A stretch of 64,000 nt of DNA. Origin: Verrucomicrobiales bacterium. Its GTDB lineage: Bacteria > Verrucomicrobiota > Verrucomicrobiia > Limisphaerales > CANJXF01. Below are positions 18,500 through 27,392 of this stretch, one piece after another. How positions within the stretch are numbered: the stretch's first letter is position 1; each line of letters starts with the position of its first letter. A program made the position numbers and the translations under genes. Under the pieces are notes generated by a model, which did no database searches, had not been told where the DNA came from, and saw nothing but the letters and a program-made list of their open reading frames with translations. The stretch spans positions 24,660 through 88,659 of the forward strand of contig CANJXF010000010.1 in the NCBI GenBank assembly GCA_947478865.1, written 5' to 3'.

Positions 18500-18645
18500 C
18501 TTTCAAAGGCCTACGAGGTTAGCTGGCGGGTTAGGTTCTGAAAGTAACCTCGGCAGTGGTTTACACTGTCGTTAACCCCATCCGCACTATTTTGCGGAAC
18601 TGGTTCCCCCGTATCCGGTCAAGAACCGGATTTCGGCTGCAAAGG
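18500..18645 (-). promoter_or_regulatory. c-di-AMP riboswitch (ydaO-yuaA type) in the kup leader
   Basis: Reading the minus strand, the order of conserved blocks matches the ydaO motif as I recall it: CGGGGGAACCA (around 18600-18611), a GGAUGGGGUUAA block (around 18565-18580), then CCAGCUAACCUCGUAGGC (18509-18526), the near-invariant 3' element of this class. Hairpins between them (CCGGUUCUUGACCGG; CAGUGUAAACCACUG) fit the known architecture, and the ends can form a P1 helix (CUUU and GCC with GGC and AAAG). It ends 35 bases before kup. c-di-AMP binding normally turns such genes off. The expression platform is not obvious; no terminator was seen, so translational control is possible. Confidence 0.9.
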
Positions 18646-18783
18646 TTTTCTATAGCAACGGCGGGGATTGTCAAGCGATGCAAAGTTGCAGGATTTAGCC
18701 CCCAGCTTGGCGGTAAATACAAAACAATCGTGTAATTAAGACCTTTTCTGTGTGCGGCAACTCTGTTTTTTTCCTACTAACGA

Positions 18784-19287
18784 ATGACTCAAAAATTCTC
18801 GATTCGCTTTGCGACGAATGCGGACGTTCCCACTGTGTTGCGCTTTATCAAAGAGCTGGCTGATTATGAAAAACTACCACATGAGGTCACGGCGACAGAA
18901 GAATTGCTGCGCCAAAATCTTTTTGGCGAACGCCCCGGCGCCGAAGTCCTGCTGGCGATTCAAGGTGAGATTTACGTCGGGTTCGCCGTCTTCTTCCACA
19001 ACTTCTCAACCTTTCTCGGAAAACCGGGAATTTATCTCGAAGACGTTTACGTCAGCCCCGAATTTCGCGGTCGTGGTTACGGAAAGGCGCTGATGATTTA
19101 TCTGGCGCGCATTGCCCGGGAGCGTGGCTGCGGGCGCTTCGAATATTCCGTGCTGGACTGGAATACGCCGTCGCTGGATTTCTACCGTTCGCTCGGCGCC
19201 GTATCGATGAACGATTGGACGGTGCAACGGATGACCCGTGACGCGATTGAAGATTTGGCCACGCAGAAACTGCCCGGAGAAAGTTGA
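18784..19287 (+). CDS. GNAT N-acetyltransferase, diamine acetyltransferase-like
   Basis: A 167-aa acetyl-CoA-dependent acetyltransferase. The acetyl-CoA loop reads EFRGRGYGKALM, and LEDVYVSPEFRG and YSVLDWNTPSLDFYRSLGA complete the GNAT fold. The N-terminal FIKELADYEKLPHEV is the hallmark of the spermidine/spermine acetyltransferase-like subgroup, which also includes thialysine acetyltransferases. A polyamine or lysine-analogue substrate is therefore likely but unproven. It is divergent from kup and its riboswitch, and appears monocistronic. Confidence 0.9.
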   Translation: MTQKFSIRFATNADVPTVLRFIKELADYEKLPHEVTATEELLRQNLFGERPGAEVLLAIQGEIYVGFAVFFHNFSTFLGKPGIYLEDVYVSPEFRGRGYGKALMIYLARIARERGCGRFEYSVLDWNTPSLDFYRSLGAVSMNDWTVQRMTRDAIEDLATQKLPGES

Positions 19288-19329
19288 AGTATCAGCTCCA
19301 GCTCAACGGAAGAAAACATTGCTCATTTC

Positions 19330-20211
19330 TTAGTCGAGCACGCGCACTTCGGTTACGGTTTTGGCAATTTCATGATCTGCGAACGTCCAGACAACTCGCT
19401 TGTCACGCGTCACTTCGAAGGCATGAACGCCCTTCCCCTCCTGTCCACGGAGAAAATTACCCACTACCAGGTTGCCGTTCTTAAGCGGTTGCAGGCTGGT
19501 GATCCAGGATAGATTTAGCTCTGGCGCGTCCGCTGCTTCGAATTTCCAGACTATTTTCTTCTCGCGATCCACTTCAATAACCCGCTTCTGCGTGCCGCAC
19601 GCGATTACAGTGTTCCCGTTCTTAAGCCGTAACGCTTCGTAGACCGACGGAACACCGGTGTATTCCCAGACTATTTTTCCGTCAGAAGTATATTCACGCA
19701 CGGCTCCTTCCATCTCATGACAGGCGAGAATATGACCATCGTCCAGCTGATGGAGATGCCGAAGCTGCTGATGAAAAGCCTTTTCGCTGGTGAACAGGTT
19801 GACAGCATGGACCACTTCGCCTTTTGAGTTCACCTCAACCGCGCGGCACGGGCCTTGTTCTCCGAGTAATACATTTCCATTCGCTAGCGCTGACACCGCC
19901 AAGACCTGAGGACATGAGCTAACGTAATTCCAAACCACCTTGTGTCCGCGATTGATCCGCTGCGCGCCGGTGGGCATGCCGCCATAAGCATAGAGAATAT
20001 CTCCATTCGTCAGCACGTCGCACATCACCGTCACACTTGGAGGGAAATGTTCCCAAACCGCTTTACCTTCCCTGGAAACTTCAACAAGCCGTTGAGGATA
20101 TTCGCAGATCAGGAGGCGATGCTTGATCGCTTCAGCTCCGGCAGCGCGAGCGGAGCCGATGAACAGCGCAAGGAAAACCAGGGCGGTGAAGGATTTGCTG
20201 AAAAGATGCAT
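19330..20211 (-). CDS. secreted beta-propeller (PQQ/WD-like) protein
   Basis: A 293-aa exported protein with a signal peptide (FTALVFLALFIGSARAAGA). It consists of repeated ~40-residue blades with the pattern GKAVWEH/HKVVWNY/GKIVWEYTG/KKIVWKFEA preceded by LxNGN(V/T) turns (LTNGDILYAYGG, LANGNVLLGEQ, LKNGNTVIACG, LKNGNLVVGNF), i.e. about six blades. This resembles PQQ-like or arylsulfotransferase-like propellers; no catalytic residues can be assigned. It is the last gene of a minus-strand set with the DUF1501 and PSD1 proteins, 106 bases after the DUF1501 stop. Confidence 0.8.
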   Translation of the reverse strand: MHLFSKSFTALVFLALFIGSARAAGAEAIKHRLLICEYPQRLVEVSREGKAVWEHFPPSVTVMCDVLTNGDILYAYGGMPTGAQRINRGHKVVWNYVSSCPQVLAVSALANGNVLLGEQGPCRAVEVNSKGEVVHAVNLFTSEKAFHQQLRHLHQLDDGHILACHEMEGAVREYTSDGKIVWEYTGVPSVYEALRLKNGNTVIACGTQKRVIEVDREKKIVWKFEAADAPELNLSWITSLQPLKNGNLVVGNFLRGQEGKGVHAFEVTRDKRVVWTFADHEIAKTVTEVRVLD

Positions 20212-20317
20212 GCGATTCTATTTCATTGTCCGAGGTTTATAATTTCAGCAGCCACGATGACGGAGCAAAGGAAAAGCAGCAACACATTCGCGCCGTCGTC
20301 TCGGCGAAACAAAAAAC

Positions 20318-21763
20318 TTACGCGAGAAGTTGCGGAATGACCTTGGCCTGGCTCACAACTGCGTCAGTCAAGCTGTCATCGCGGCCCTCATGGGGATGCG
20401 TAAGTTTCAAGTGATTCAAACCGAGCGCCTGCAGCAGTGTGGCATGCAGATCGTAGACCCGCACTGGGTCTTGCACGGCTTTGTAGCCAAAGTCGTCGGT
20501 GCCGCCGTGTGCGTATCCTTTCTTGAAGCCACCGCCCGCCAGCCAGAGCGAAAACGCGTGGCGGTTGTGGTCGCGGCCATCCTTCCCTTGCGAAATAGGC
20601 AACCGGCCAAACTCGCCGCACCAGAGGACGATGGTGGAATCGAGCAGACCGCGTTGTTTCAAATCGAGCACGAGGGCGGCGCTCGGTTGATCGGTCATCA
20701 GGCAAAGGTCTTTGAGCTTCTCGGCATTCTTGTCGTGCGTGTCCCAAGGCTGGCCGCCCAGATAGATTTGCACGAATCGCACCCCTTGCTCCACCAATCG
20801 CCGCGCCATGAGACAGCGCTTCGCATAATTGGACGTGGCGGAATTGCCGTGATCGAGGCCGTAGAGTTTCCTGGTTTCGGCGGATTCCTTCGTGAGGTCG
20901 AGCGCGCCGTTGACGGAAGTCTGCATTCGCGCCGCCATTTCGTAATTGCTGATGCGCGCCTGCAACTCTGAATTCTCCGGGTGTTCGCGGAGGTGCGCCG
21001 CATTTAGTTTTTCAAGAAGGTTAAGCTGATTCGCCCGCGCAGATGCCGGGATATCCTCAGGCGTGGACAGATTAAAAATGGGCGAACCGGAGGAACGGAT
21101 TTGTGTGCCTTGGTAAATCGCGGGCAGCCAGCCACTCGTCCAATTGCGAATGCCATCGACGGGCAGTCCCGCTGGATCGGACAACACGACGTAAGCTGGC
21201 AGATCCTGTCGCTCCGTGCCCAGACCGTAAGTAACCCACGAGCCCCACGTGGGCCGTCCCCCTTGAAATTTACCACTGTGAATGATGCGTAACGCCGACT
21301 CGTGATCAACTGAGTCCGTGACCATCGAACGCACCAGTGTGATCTCATCCGCGATGCCGGCGGTGTGTGGGATAAGTTCAGAAAATTCGGTTCCGCCCTG
21401 GCCATGCTTCGCAAACTTGAACGGCGACTGCAAAAGTTTGCCCGCCTGTTTATCGAAATGGATCTCCAAATCCTTGCCCGGATAATCCTGGCCATCGCGC
21501 TTGTTCAATTCCGGCTTGGGATCAAACAAATCCATCTGGCTTGGTCCGCCGTGCTGAAAGAGGCAAATGACTGCCTTGGCCTTCGCGGGAAAATGCGGCG
21601 GCTTGGGGCCGAGCGGATGCGCGGCATGGATAATTTTACCGGCAGGCGCGGCTCGACCTTCGAGCGCCAACAAATGCGAAAGCGCCAGGCAACCGAGTCC
21701 GCCGGCGGTGTAGCCAAGGAAAGAGCGGCGGTTGATTCCAAAATCAGTGCGAATCGGTTTCAT
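20318..21763 (-). CDS. DUF1501 domain protein, Tat-exported
   Basis: A 481-aa protein with a twin-arginine signal (NRRSFLGYTAGGLGCLALSHLLAL), so it is exported folded, probably with a bound cofactor. The body is DUF1501: CLFQHGGPSQMDLFDPKPEL, SELIPHTAGIADEITLVRSM, HPTWGSW-like GRPTWGSWVTYGLG and LWCGEFGRLP..GKDGRDHNRHAFSLWLAGGGFKKG split over the C-terminal half. DUF1501 is an alkaline-phosphatase/sulfatase-superfamily-like fold of unknown activity, almost always encoded next to DUF1549/DUF1553 proteins as here. The upstream PSD1 gene ends 36 bases before its start. Confidence 0.93.
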   Translation of the reverse strand: MKPIRTDFGINRRSFLGYTAGGLGCLALSHLLALEGRAAPAGKIIHAAHPLGPKPPHFPAKAKAVICLFQHGGPSQMDLFDPKPELNKRDGQDYPGKDLEIHFDKQAGKLLQSPFKFAKHGQGGTEFSELIPHTAGIADEITLVRSMVTDSVDHESALRIIHSGKFQGGRPTWGSWVTYGLGTERQDLPAYVVLSDPAGLPVDGIRNWTSGWLPAIYQGTQIRSSGSPIFNLSTPEDIPASARANQLNLLEKLNAAHLREHPENSELQARISNYEMAARMQTSVNGALDLTKESAETRKLYGLDHGNSATSNYAKRCLMARRLVEQGVRFVQIYLGGQPWDTHDKNAEKLKDLCLMTDQPSAALVLDLKQRGLLDSTIVLWCGEFGRLPISQGKDGRDHNRHAFSLWLAGGGFKKGYAHGGTDDFGYKAVQDPVRVYDLHATLLQALGLNHLKLTHPHEGRDDSLTDAVVSQAKVIPQLLA

Positions 21764-21799
21764 GTTAAAAGGCGGAAAGCTTTGCCAAGCGATTCAATT

Positions 21800-24118
21800 T
21801 CATTCGACATACAAAAACGCATTTCCAGCCAGCACCATCTGACAAAAGTCCGTCCAGATGCGCTCGGTCTTGTCCGGTTTGTCGGCATAGTGCGCCACCT
21901 GTGCCTGCAAGAACTCCTCGGCGGCAGAGTGTTCGGAGGGATTCGGTTTTCGGCCCAGAGCCAGCAGAAAAGTTCGTTCGAGCCGTTGTTGATTGTCCGC
22001 ACCACACTCCTTCTCCAACCGTTGCGCAAAAGCGCGACTTCGGCTGCGAATGAAATCCGAATTCAACAAAGCGAGCGATTGCAGGGAAACGGTGGAGGGA
22101 TTGCGCCGCGTGCAATTGGGGTTCATCTGGGCGGCATCGAAAACTTCCAGCATCCCCAATGGCTGGGTGCGGCGTTGTTGCAAGTAGAGCGAGCGGCGTT
22201 TGGCCCCGGCGTTGTTTTCGTCCACCACGACCTGGCTGTCGCTGTTTGATTTGGTCGGAACGTAAGGCCCGCCGACTTCGAGATTAAGTTCGCCGCAGGT
22301 GAAGAGGATGGCGTCCCGAACGGACTCCGCATCCAGCCGCTGTAAAGGAAAACGCCAGAGCAGTCTATTCTCCGGATCAATTGCGAACGCCGCATCGCGT
22401 AAAGCACCGCTTTGACGATACGTTGCTGAGGTGACAATCAGTCGATGCAGTGCCTTAAGCTTCCATCCGGATTGAACAAATTCCGTGGCCAGGTAATCAA
22501 GTAATTCAGGATGGCTGGGCTTCGCGCCGGTCACTCCCAGATTATCCACAGTGGCCACCAGCCCCTCGCCGAAGTGGTGCTGCCAAACCCGATTCACCAG
22601 CACGCGGGCCACGACTGGATTCTCCGGCGACGTCAGCCAACGAGCAAGCGCGAGGCGCCGTCCGGAACTTTTTTGCGGACTGTTTGAAACAAGTTTATAG
22701 GAATTTTTGTCGCTGGAAAATATGGCGGGAACTCCGGGCGGCACTTCAATGCCTTCGCTGGCATAGCCGCCGCGAACCAGGAGGTGGTGCTTGGGGAGTT
22801 CAGCTCCCGGCTCAATCGACACGGCAATCTGCGGCAGCGGCGACGGGCGCCCGGATTCGCGTTTCTTGATCGCGTCCTTCAGGCTGCTATAGACAGCGGC
22901 CAATTCAGGAAAGCGTTTAACCAAATCTTCATCCTTGAACAGGACAACAGCATCGTTGGTTTTTAACAACGCCTTCATTTCTTCGGTGCGCTGCTTTTCT
23001 TTTGTGTCGAGCGCCTTTTGGACGGCGTCGCGCGTTGGCTCAGGAATTTTCTCCAGGTTTTCGCGGAGAACGAGCTTTCGAAATGGAGTAGTTAATCCTT
23101 CAACGCTTTCATTGAGCGCCTTGATTTCCCGCTCGTATTTTTCAACCTGACGTTTGTGCTCTTCCCGGGCGGCCCGAGTGCCGACGGTGAGCACGCGCTC
23201 ATTCGGTTTTAGCCAGTGCTCCGGATCAAAGGCCGGACGCAAGATGGCTTGAAGCTGATAATATTCCGCCTGCGTCACCGGTTCAAACTTGTGGTCGTGA
23301 CAGCGGGCGCACTGAACCGTCAGACCAAGAAACGCAGAACCAAGAATCTGAACGCTACCCTCCAGCACTGAGTAGCGGTCCACTTTCACCTCCAAGGGAT
23401 TACCATCACTTTCACCGCTGCCGTCGGGCGCGTTTCGGAGAAAGTGAGTGGCGGTAAGAAGCTCGACCATTTCGGGAGTGATGTCGCCATCGGGCTGATA
23501 GTTGGCCAATTCGTCGCCGGCCAACTGTTCCTGAATGAAACGATCAAATGGTTTGTTCTCGTTGAAAGAGCGCACTACATAATCGCGATACTTGTAGGCC
23601 AGTGGCCGGTCGCTGTCCGCGTTGAAGTAGCCGTTGGAATCGGCATATCCCGCAGCGTCGAGCCAGTGACGCCCCCAGCGTTCACCGTAATGCGGAGAGG
23701 CAAGCAGCCGGTCCACGAGCTGGCCGTAAGCGTCGGCAGTTTTGTCGTTCACGAACTCATCCACCTCCTGGGGCGTTGGGGGCAAACCGATCAGGTCAAA
23801 ACTCAAGCGGCGTATCAAAGTAACGCGGCTGGCTTCAGGTGAAGGAGAAACTTTCCCTTCTTCGAGCCGGGCCAGCACGAAGTTGTCAACGGCAGTGCGC
23901 GTCCATTTTTGATTTCGGACTTTAGGTATTGCCGGACGAACCGGAGGCTTGACGGACCAATGTTGAGTGGCGGGAGGCGATTTGCTTTGTTTTTCCGAGG
24001 TGGATTGTGCGGTAAAAGAGTTGAATGCAAATCCGATCGTCAGGCAGAACACCCACTGAAAACAGGAAGAGCGAAAGGGATGCGCGGTGAACCTGATTAA
24101 CGTTGCGGACGTTCTCAT
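21800..24118 (-). CDS. DUF1549/DUF1553 (PSD1) exported protein
   Basis: About 772 aa from the ATG at 24118 (MRTSATLIRF; longer starts at 24142 and a GTG at 24181 exist). A signal anchor (CFQWVFCLTIGFAFN) is followed by DUF1549 (RRLSFDLIGLPPTPQEVDEF; HYGERWGRHWLDAAGYADSNG; a CARCHDHKFEP segment that contains a CxxCH haem-type motif), a coiled region of ~130 residues, and DUF1553 (PVVARVLVNRVWQHHFGEGL; FPLQRLDAESVRDAIL). The N-terminal cytochrome domain (PSCyt1) found in many relatives is absent. Function is unknown; a haem-dependent oxidative role in polymer use is speculation. It pairs with the DUF1501 gene. Confidence 0.93.
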   Translation of the reverse strand: MRTSATLIRFTAHPFRSSCFQWVFCLTIGFAFNSFTAQSTSEKQSKSPPATQHWSVKPPVRPAIPKVRNQKWTRTAVDNFVLARLEEGKVSPSPEASRVTLIRRLSFDLIGLPPTPQEVDEFVNDKTADAYGQLVDRLLASPHYGERWGRHWLDAAGYADSNGYFNADSDRPLAYKYRDYVVRSFNENKPFDRFIQEQLAGDELANYQPDGDITPEMVELLTATHFLRNAPDGSGESDGNPLEVKVDRYSVLEGSVQILGSAFLGLTVQCARCHDHKFEPVTQAEYYQLQAILRPAFDPEHWLKPNERVLTVGTRAAREEHKRQVEKYEREIKALNESVEGLTTPFRKLVLRENLEKIPEPTRDAVQKALDTKEKQRTEEMKALLKTNDAVVLFKDEDLVKRFPELAAVYSSLKDAIKKRESGRPSPLPQIAVSIEPGAELPKHHLLVRGGYASEGIEVPPGVPAIFSSDKNSYKLVSNSPQKSSGRRLALARWLTSPENPVVARVLVNRVWQHHFGEGLVATVDNLGVTGAKPSHPELLDYLATEFVQSGWKLKALHRLIVTSATYRQSGALRDAAFAIDPENRLLWRFPLQRLDAESVRDAILFTCGELNLEVGGPYVPTKSNSDSQVVVDENNAGAKRRSLYLQQRRTQPLGMLEVFDAAQMNPNCTRRNPSTVSLQSLALLNSDFIRSRSRAFAQRLEKECGADNQQRLERTFLLALGRKPNPSEHSAAEEFLQAQVAHYADKPDKTERIWTDFCQMVLAGNAFLYVE

Positions 24119-24239
24119 GGGACGTGAGTCATCACCAAGCATAAATACCGAACCGAAAACTGGCAACCGCCAAAGGATCACTTAAAAGAATGATCGCTGC
24201 GGACTGGTCATCAAATTTTCTTCCGCGCCAAACATCTGC

Positions 24240-24797
24240 CTATTTCTCAGCCAACAACCTCTCGATCATGGCTTTCATCTTGGCGTAATCCTTGTCGCCT
24301 TTCACATATTCGCCACCCGGATGGATGAGGCGAATCACACCACGGCGATCAATTAGAAAGCTGACGCTCGTCCACTTCTCATTGCCTTGATCGAGCCACC
24401 AGCGATGCAGCGTCTTCCAATCGGAATCAATCGCCACGGGAAATTTGAATCCAAAATCGTTCGCAAAAGTCCTGACGCCTTCAACGCGGAGCGGTTCATC
24501 GGACTTATGGTGATAAAATCCAATCACCTGCAAGCCGCGCGCGGCATATTGCTCATGAAACAAATTCAGCGCCGGGGCAGTCGCTCGGCAATAAGGACAA
24601 TCGGGCGCGGTCCACCAGCGCACGAGGACAACTTTGCCGTGCAATTTTTTCAATTCTAACGGAGCCAAGTTAATCCAGTTCGTGACGCTCCATTCCGATG
24701 GAGTCGTGCCAACCAACCTCTCTCCGGCAAGCCCGCGAATCACCAACCCGAATAGCAGCAAAACAATAATAAGAATGGGTTTCATTCGACTCACCAT
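24240..24797 (-). CDS. thioredoxin-like protein (TlpA/redoxin family), exported
   Basis: A 185-aa protein from ATG 24797 (MVSRMKPILIIVLLLFGLV, signal peptide or anchor; ATG 24785 is also possible). The thioredoxin fold shows VVLVRWWTAPDCPYCRATAPALN with an active-site CPYC pair, a cis-Pro region (TSVSFLIDRRGVIRLIHPGG) and a helical tail. The CPYC site and an exported N-terminus suggest a periplasmic thiol-disulfide role, for instance keeping apocytochrome cysteines reduced; a PSD1 protein with a CxxCH motif lies downstream on the same strand, 121 bases away. That link is inference. Confidence 0.85.
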   Translation of the reverse strand: MVSRMKPILIIVLLLFGLVIRGLAGERLVGTTPSEWSVTNWINLAPLELKKLHGKVVLVRWWTAPDCPYCRATAPALNLFHEQYAARGLQVIGFYHHKSDEPLRVEGVRTFANDFGFKFPVAIDSDWKTLHRWWLDQGNEKWTSVSFLIDRRGVIRLIHPGGEYVKGDKDYAKMKAMIERLLAEK

Positions 24798-24926
24798 GGC
24801 TATTTCTACACTTACCTGCGCTGTGCCGCAATCGACGAAGAAACCGCCGAGGTTCGTGCAGTTGAGAATTCCGTTTTGCAATTCACCATCCCGAGGGCAA
24901 AATCTTCTCATGAAACGGTGCGCGCG

Positions 24927-26501
24927 ATGAAGTCAAAAAGGCTCATTCTGCTGGGCGGATTTGTCCTTCTGGCAATAGGGATTTTTTCCTGCCTGCCTGA
25001 ATTCGGCCCGGACCGGAGGGCGCAAAGGAAAGTTGAAGAAACGCGGCGCTCGCTTCGGCAGGTCGGCTTCAAGTTGGATTTAAGCGAATTCGCCGGAACG
25101 ATTTCTCCTGAAATTCGCAATCGTTCCGCCCTGCTGGTTCGAGCGGGAGAGGCGTCTCCGGGCATTCCAATTGATCGATTTTTTCTCGCGCAGGGAATTG
25201 AGAGCGCTCACGCCATTTGGAAAGAGCCTCAGTTGAAGCGGGTTGACCCGTTCGCCAGTTCCATCGCACTCGCATCTCCATCGGATTCCAGTCGCTCCAA
25301 CGGGGTAGCTACCCAGCCAGCGGAAGATCTGTGGCTGGAATTTCGATCGCAATTTGCCCAAAAGGAACTGCTTGACCAGGCTTGTGAGGCTGCGATTGCG
25401 GGTCCCATTCAATTTGCTCTGCAATTTGATACGCCGACCAATGTGCATCTCAATCACCTCGCCGGAATAAGGCAGCTTTCACGAACGCTGGCCGGCCGGG
25501 TAGTAATGGACCTGCACGACCAGCGAATGGCAGGCGCCCGGAAAAACCTTCTCGCCACCACGCGCCTGTCGACAGCCTGGCGGCCCGAGCCGGCCGAGAT
25601 TTCGCATTTGGTGCGCGCCAATTGTCTGGCCAACGCATACAACGCAACCTGGGAATTGCTTCAGGCCCACGGGTGGAATGACGAACAACTCGCCCAGCTT
25701 CAGCATGAATGGGAGTCGCTGGACCTGTGGAAAGATCTGCCCGAAACCGCCTCCTTTTCGCGGGCCAGCACAACCGCAGCCTGCCGTCTGGAGCGACATG
25801 CGTCCCTTTCCGCAATGGGTTTCGGTCAACTCTTGCAGCCGCTTTTTTACGGACTCGCGCAGGGGCCCGTCAGCGCCGTTGAGGATTTTGCCAACTCGTT
25901 TTCCTACAACCGTCGGCAGTCCACTTACCTCAAGCGCGGAACCTACGAGGATGAAAATGTTTTAATGCTGCATTATCGTGACCGAGAAGATCTTTGGAAG
26001 AAGGCCATCACCGCGCCCACCTGGGAAATCATGCGGGGTCTCGGCGTGGCGACGAATGAACTTCCTGCCTCGTCCAGATTTCCTTCGCAAACCAGCGTTA
26101 CAATAAATTTGAGACAGAATTCAAACGGACTGTTCGGCGGTTCCGGCGGGCTGGGTGGAATGCGCCGCAGTTTTTCCACGCGAATTGCCGACGCTGAAGC
26201 CAGGAGGACCATTCTCATTGCCGCACTCGCGCTGTCGCGCTTCGAACTCAAAAACGGAAGTTACCCATCATCGCTCGCCGAACTCACTCCGGAATTTTGC
26301 CAAAAACCTCTGATCGATTTCATGGATGGAAAACCTCTTCGATACCACGCGGAAGGCGGCCATGCTCTGCTCTATTCCGTTGGACCGGATTGCGTTGATG
26401 ACGGAGGCAAGTCGACATTGCGTGAACGTTTCACCGCTCAGCGGCCAAATGCAACGATAGCCAATTCCGATGTGATTTGGCCCCGCGCCGCGTCACACTA
26501 A
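24927..26501 (+). CDS. secreted protein of unknown function
   Basis: A 524-aa protein starting at 24927 (MKSKRLILLGGFVLLAIGIFSCLPEFG, a signal peptide or lipobox-like FSC). The central part is mostly helical, without a recognised domain. The last ~100 residues (RRTILIAALALSRFELKNGSYPSSLAELTPEF, then KPLRYHAEGGHALLYSVGPDCVDDGG) look like a module seen at the C-terminus of several verrucomicrobial and planctomycetal exported proteins, related to the periplasmic part of pseudopilins. It is divergent from the thioredoxin-like gene; promoters must overlap that gene's 5' end. Confidence 0.75.
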   Translation: MKSKRLILLGGFVLLAIGIFSCLPEFGPDRRAQRKVEETRRSLRQVGFKLDLSEFAGTISPEIRNRSALLVRAGEASPGIPIDRFFLAQGIESAHAIWKEPQLKRVDPFASSIALASPSDSSRSNGVATQPAEDLWLEFRSQFAQKELLDQACEAAIAGPIQFALQFDTPTNVHLNHLAGIRQLSRTLAGRVVMDLHDQRMAGARKNLLATTRLSTAWRPEPAEISHLVRANCLANAYNATWELLQAHGWNDEQLAQLQHEWESLDLWKDLPETASFSRASTTAACRLERHASLSAMGFGQLLQPLFYGLAQGPVSAVEDFANSFSYNRRQSTYLKRGTYEDENVLMLHYRDREDLWKKAITAPTWEIMRGLGVATNELPASSRFPSQTSVTINLRQNSNGLFGGSGGLGGMRRSFSTRIADAEARRTILIAALALSRFELKNGSYPSSLAELTPEFCQKPLIDFMDGKPLRYHAEGGHALLYSVGPDCVDDGGKSTLRERFTAQRPNATIANSDVIWPRAASH

Positions 26502-26574
26502 TTTTGCCTGCCCGCTGCCTTGATCAACACAACTCCAAGATTTACAAAATCGGCTCCCGTGCCCAACGTTTCGC

Positions 26575-27378
26575 ATGAAAATTGTTCGTTATCAGAATTC
26601 TTCAAACCGAATTGAGCATGGAGCCCTGGATAGTTCTGGAAAAGTTTTCGCAATTTCCGGCGACATTTACGACCAATATCAAGTCACCGACCAACTGGCG
26701 AATGTCGACAAACTGCTCGCGCCGATCCAGCCAACCACCATTTTTGGAATTGGATTGAACTATCGCCGTCATGCGGAAGAAGGCGGTGCGAGCATCCCGG
26801 AATATCCGGTTCTGTTTTTCAAGAATCCCGCTTCTCTCCAGAATCCAGGCGACCCGATTTTGATTCCAACTTTTTTGAAGAGTGACGAAGTGGATTACGA
26901 ATGCGAACTCGCCGTGGTCATCGGCAAGAAATGCAAAAATGTGAGCCGCGAGAACGCGCTCGATTACGTTCTCGGCTACACCTGCGCCAATGACGTCAGC
27001 GCGCGGGATTGGCAAAAAGGCAAAGGCGGCGGGCAATGGTCGCGAGGCAAGTCATTCGACACCTTCGCGCCACTCGGTCCCTGCCTCGTCACAACCGATG
27101 AAATAACTAATCCAAATCAACTGACAATTCGCACGGTCCTCAACGACCAGGTGGTGCAGGACTGGAACACCAGCGACATGATTTTTGATGTTCCAACTTT
27201 GATCGAATTCCTCAGCGGCAGCACAACTCTTCTGCCGGGCACGGTTATTTTGACCGGAACGCCGCATGGCGTCGGAATGGCGCGAAAGCCGCCGCTCTGG
27301 CTCAAGGCCGGAGATGTGGTCACAATTGAAATTGAAAAAATCGGCGCGCTGACCAATCCGGTTCAACTGGAAGCCTAG
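26575..27378 (+). CDS. fumarylacetoacetate hydrolase family protein
   Basis: A 267-aa metal-dependent enzyme of the FAH superfamily. The core shows FGIGLNYRRHAEE, FFKNPASLQNPGDPI, the metal-binding glutamates in DEVDYECELAVVIGK, GYTCANDVSARDWQ and GTVILTGTPHGVGMAR. Members include 2-keto-4-pentenoate hydratases, oxaloacetate decarboxylases and acylpyruvases; the substrate cannot be told from sequence. A short 5' extension before the core is normal. Convergent with nfo. Confidence 0.92.
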   Translation: MKIVRYQNSSNRIEHGALDSSGKVFAISGDIYDQYQVTDQLANVDKLLAPIQPTTIFGIGLNYRRHAEEGGASIPEYPVLFFKNPASLQNPGDPILIPTFLKSDEVDYECELAVVIGKKCKNVSRENALDYVLGYTCANDVSARDWQKGKGGGQWSRGKSFDTFAPLGPCLVTTDEITNPNQLTIRTVLNDQVVQDWNTSDMIFDVPTLIEFLSGSTTLLPGTVILTGTPHGVGMARKPPLWLKAGDVVTIEIEKIGALTNPVQLEA

Positions 27379-27392
27379 GAGCAATTCGGATT

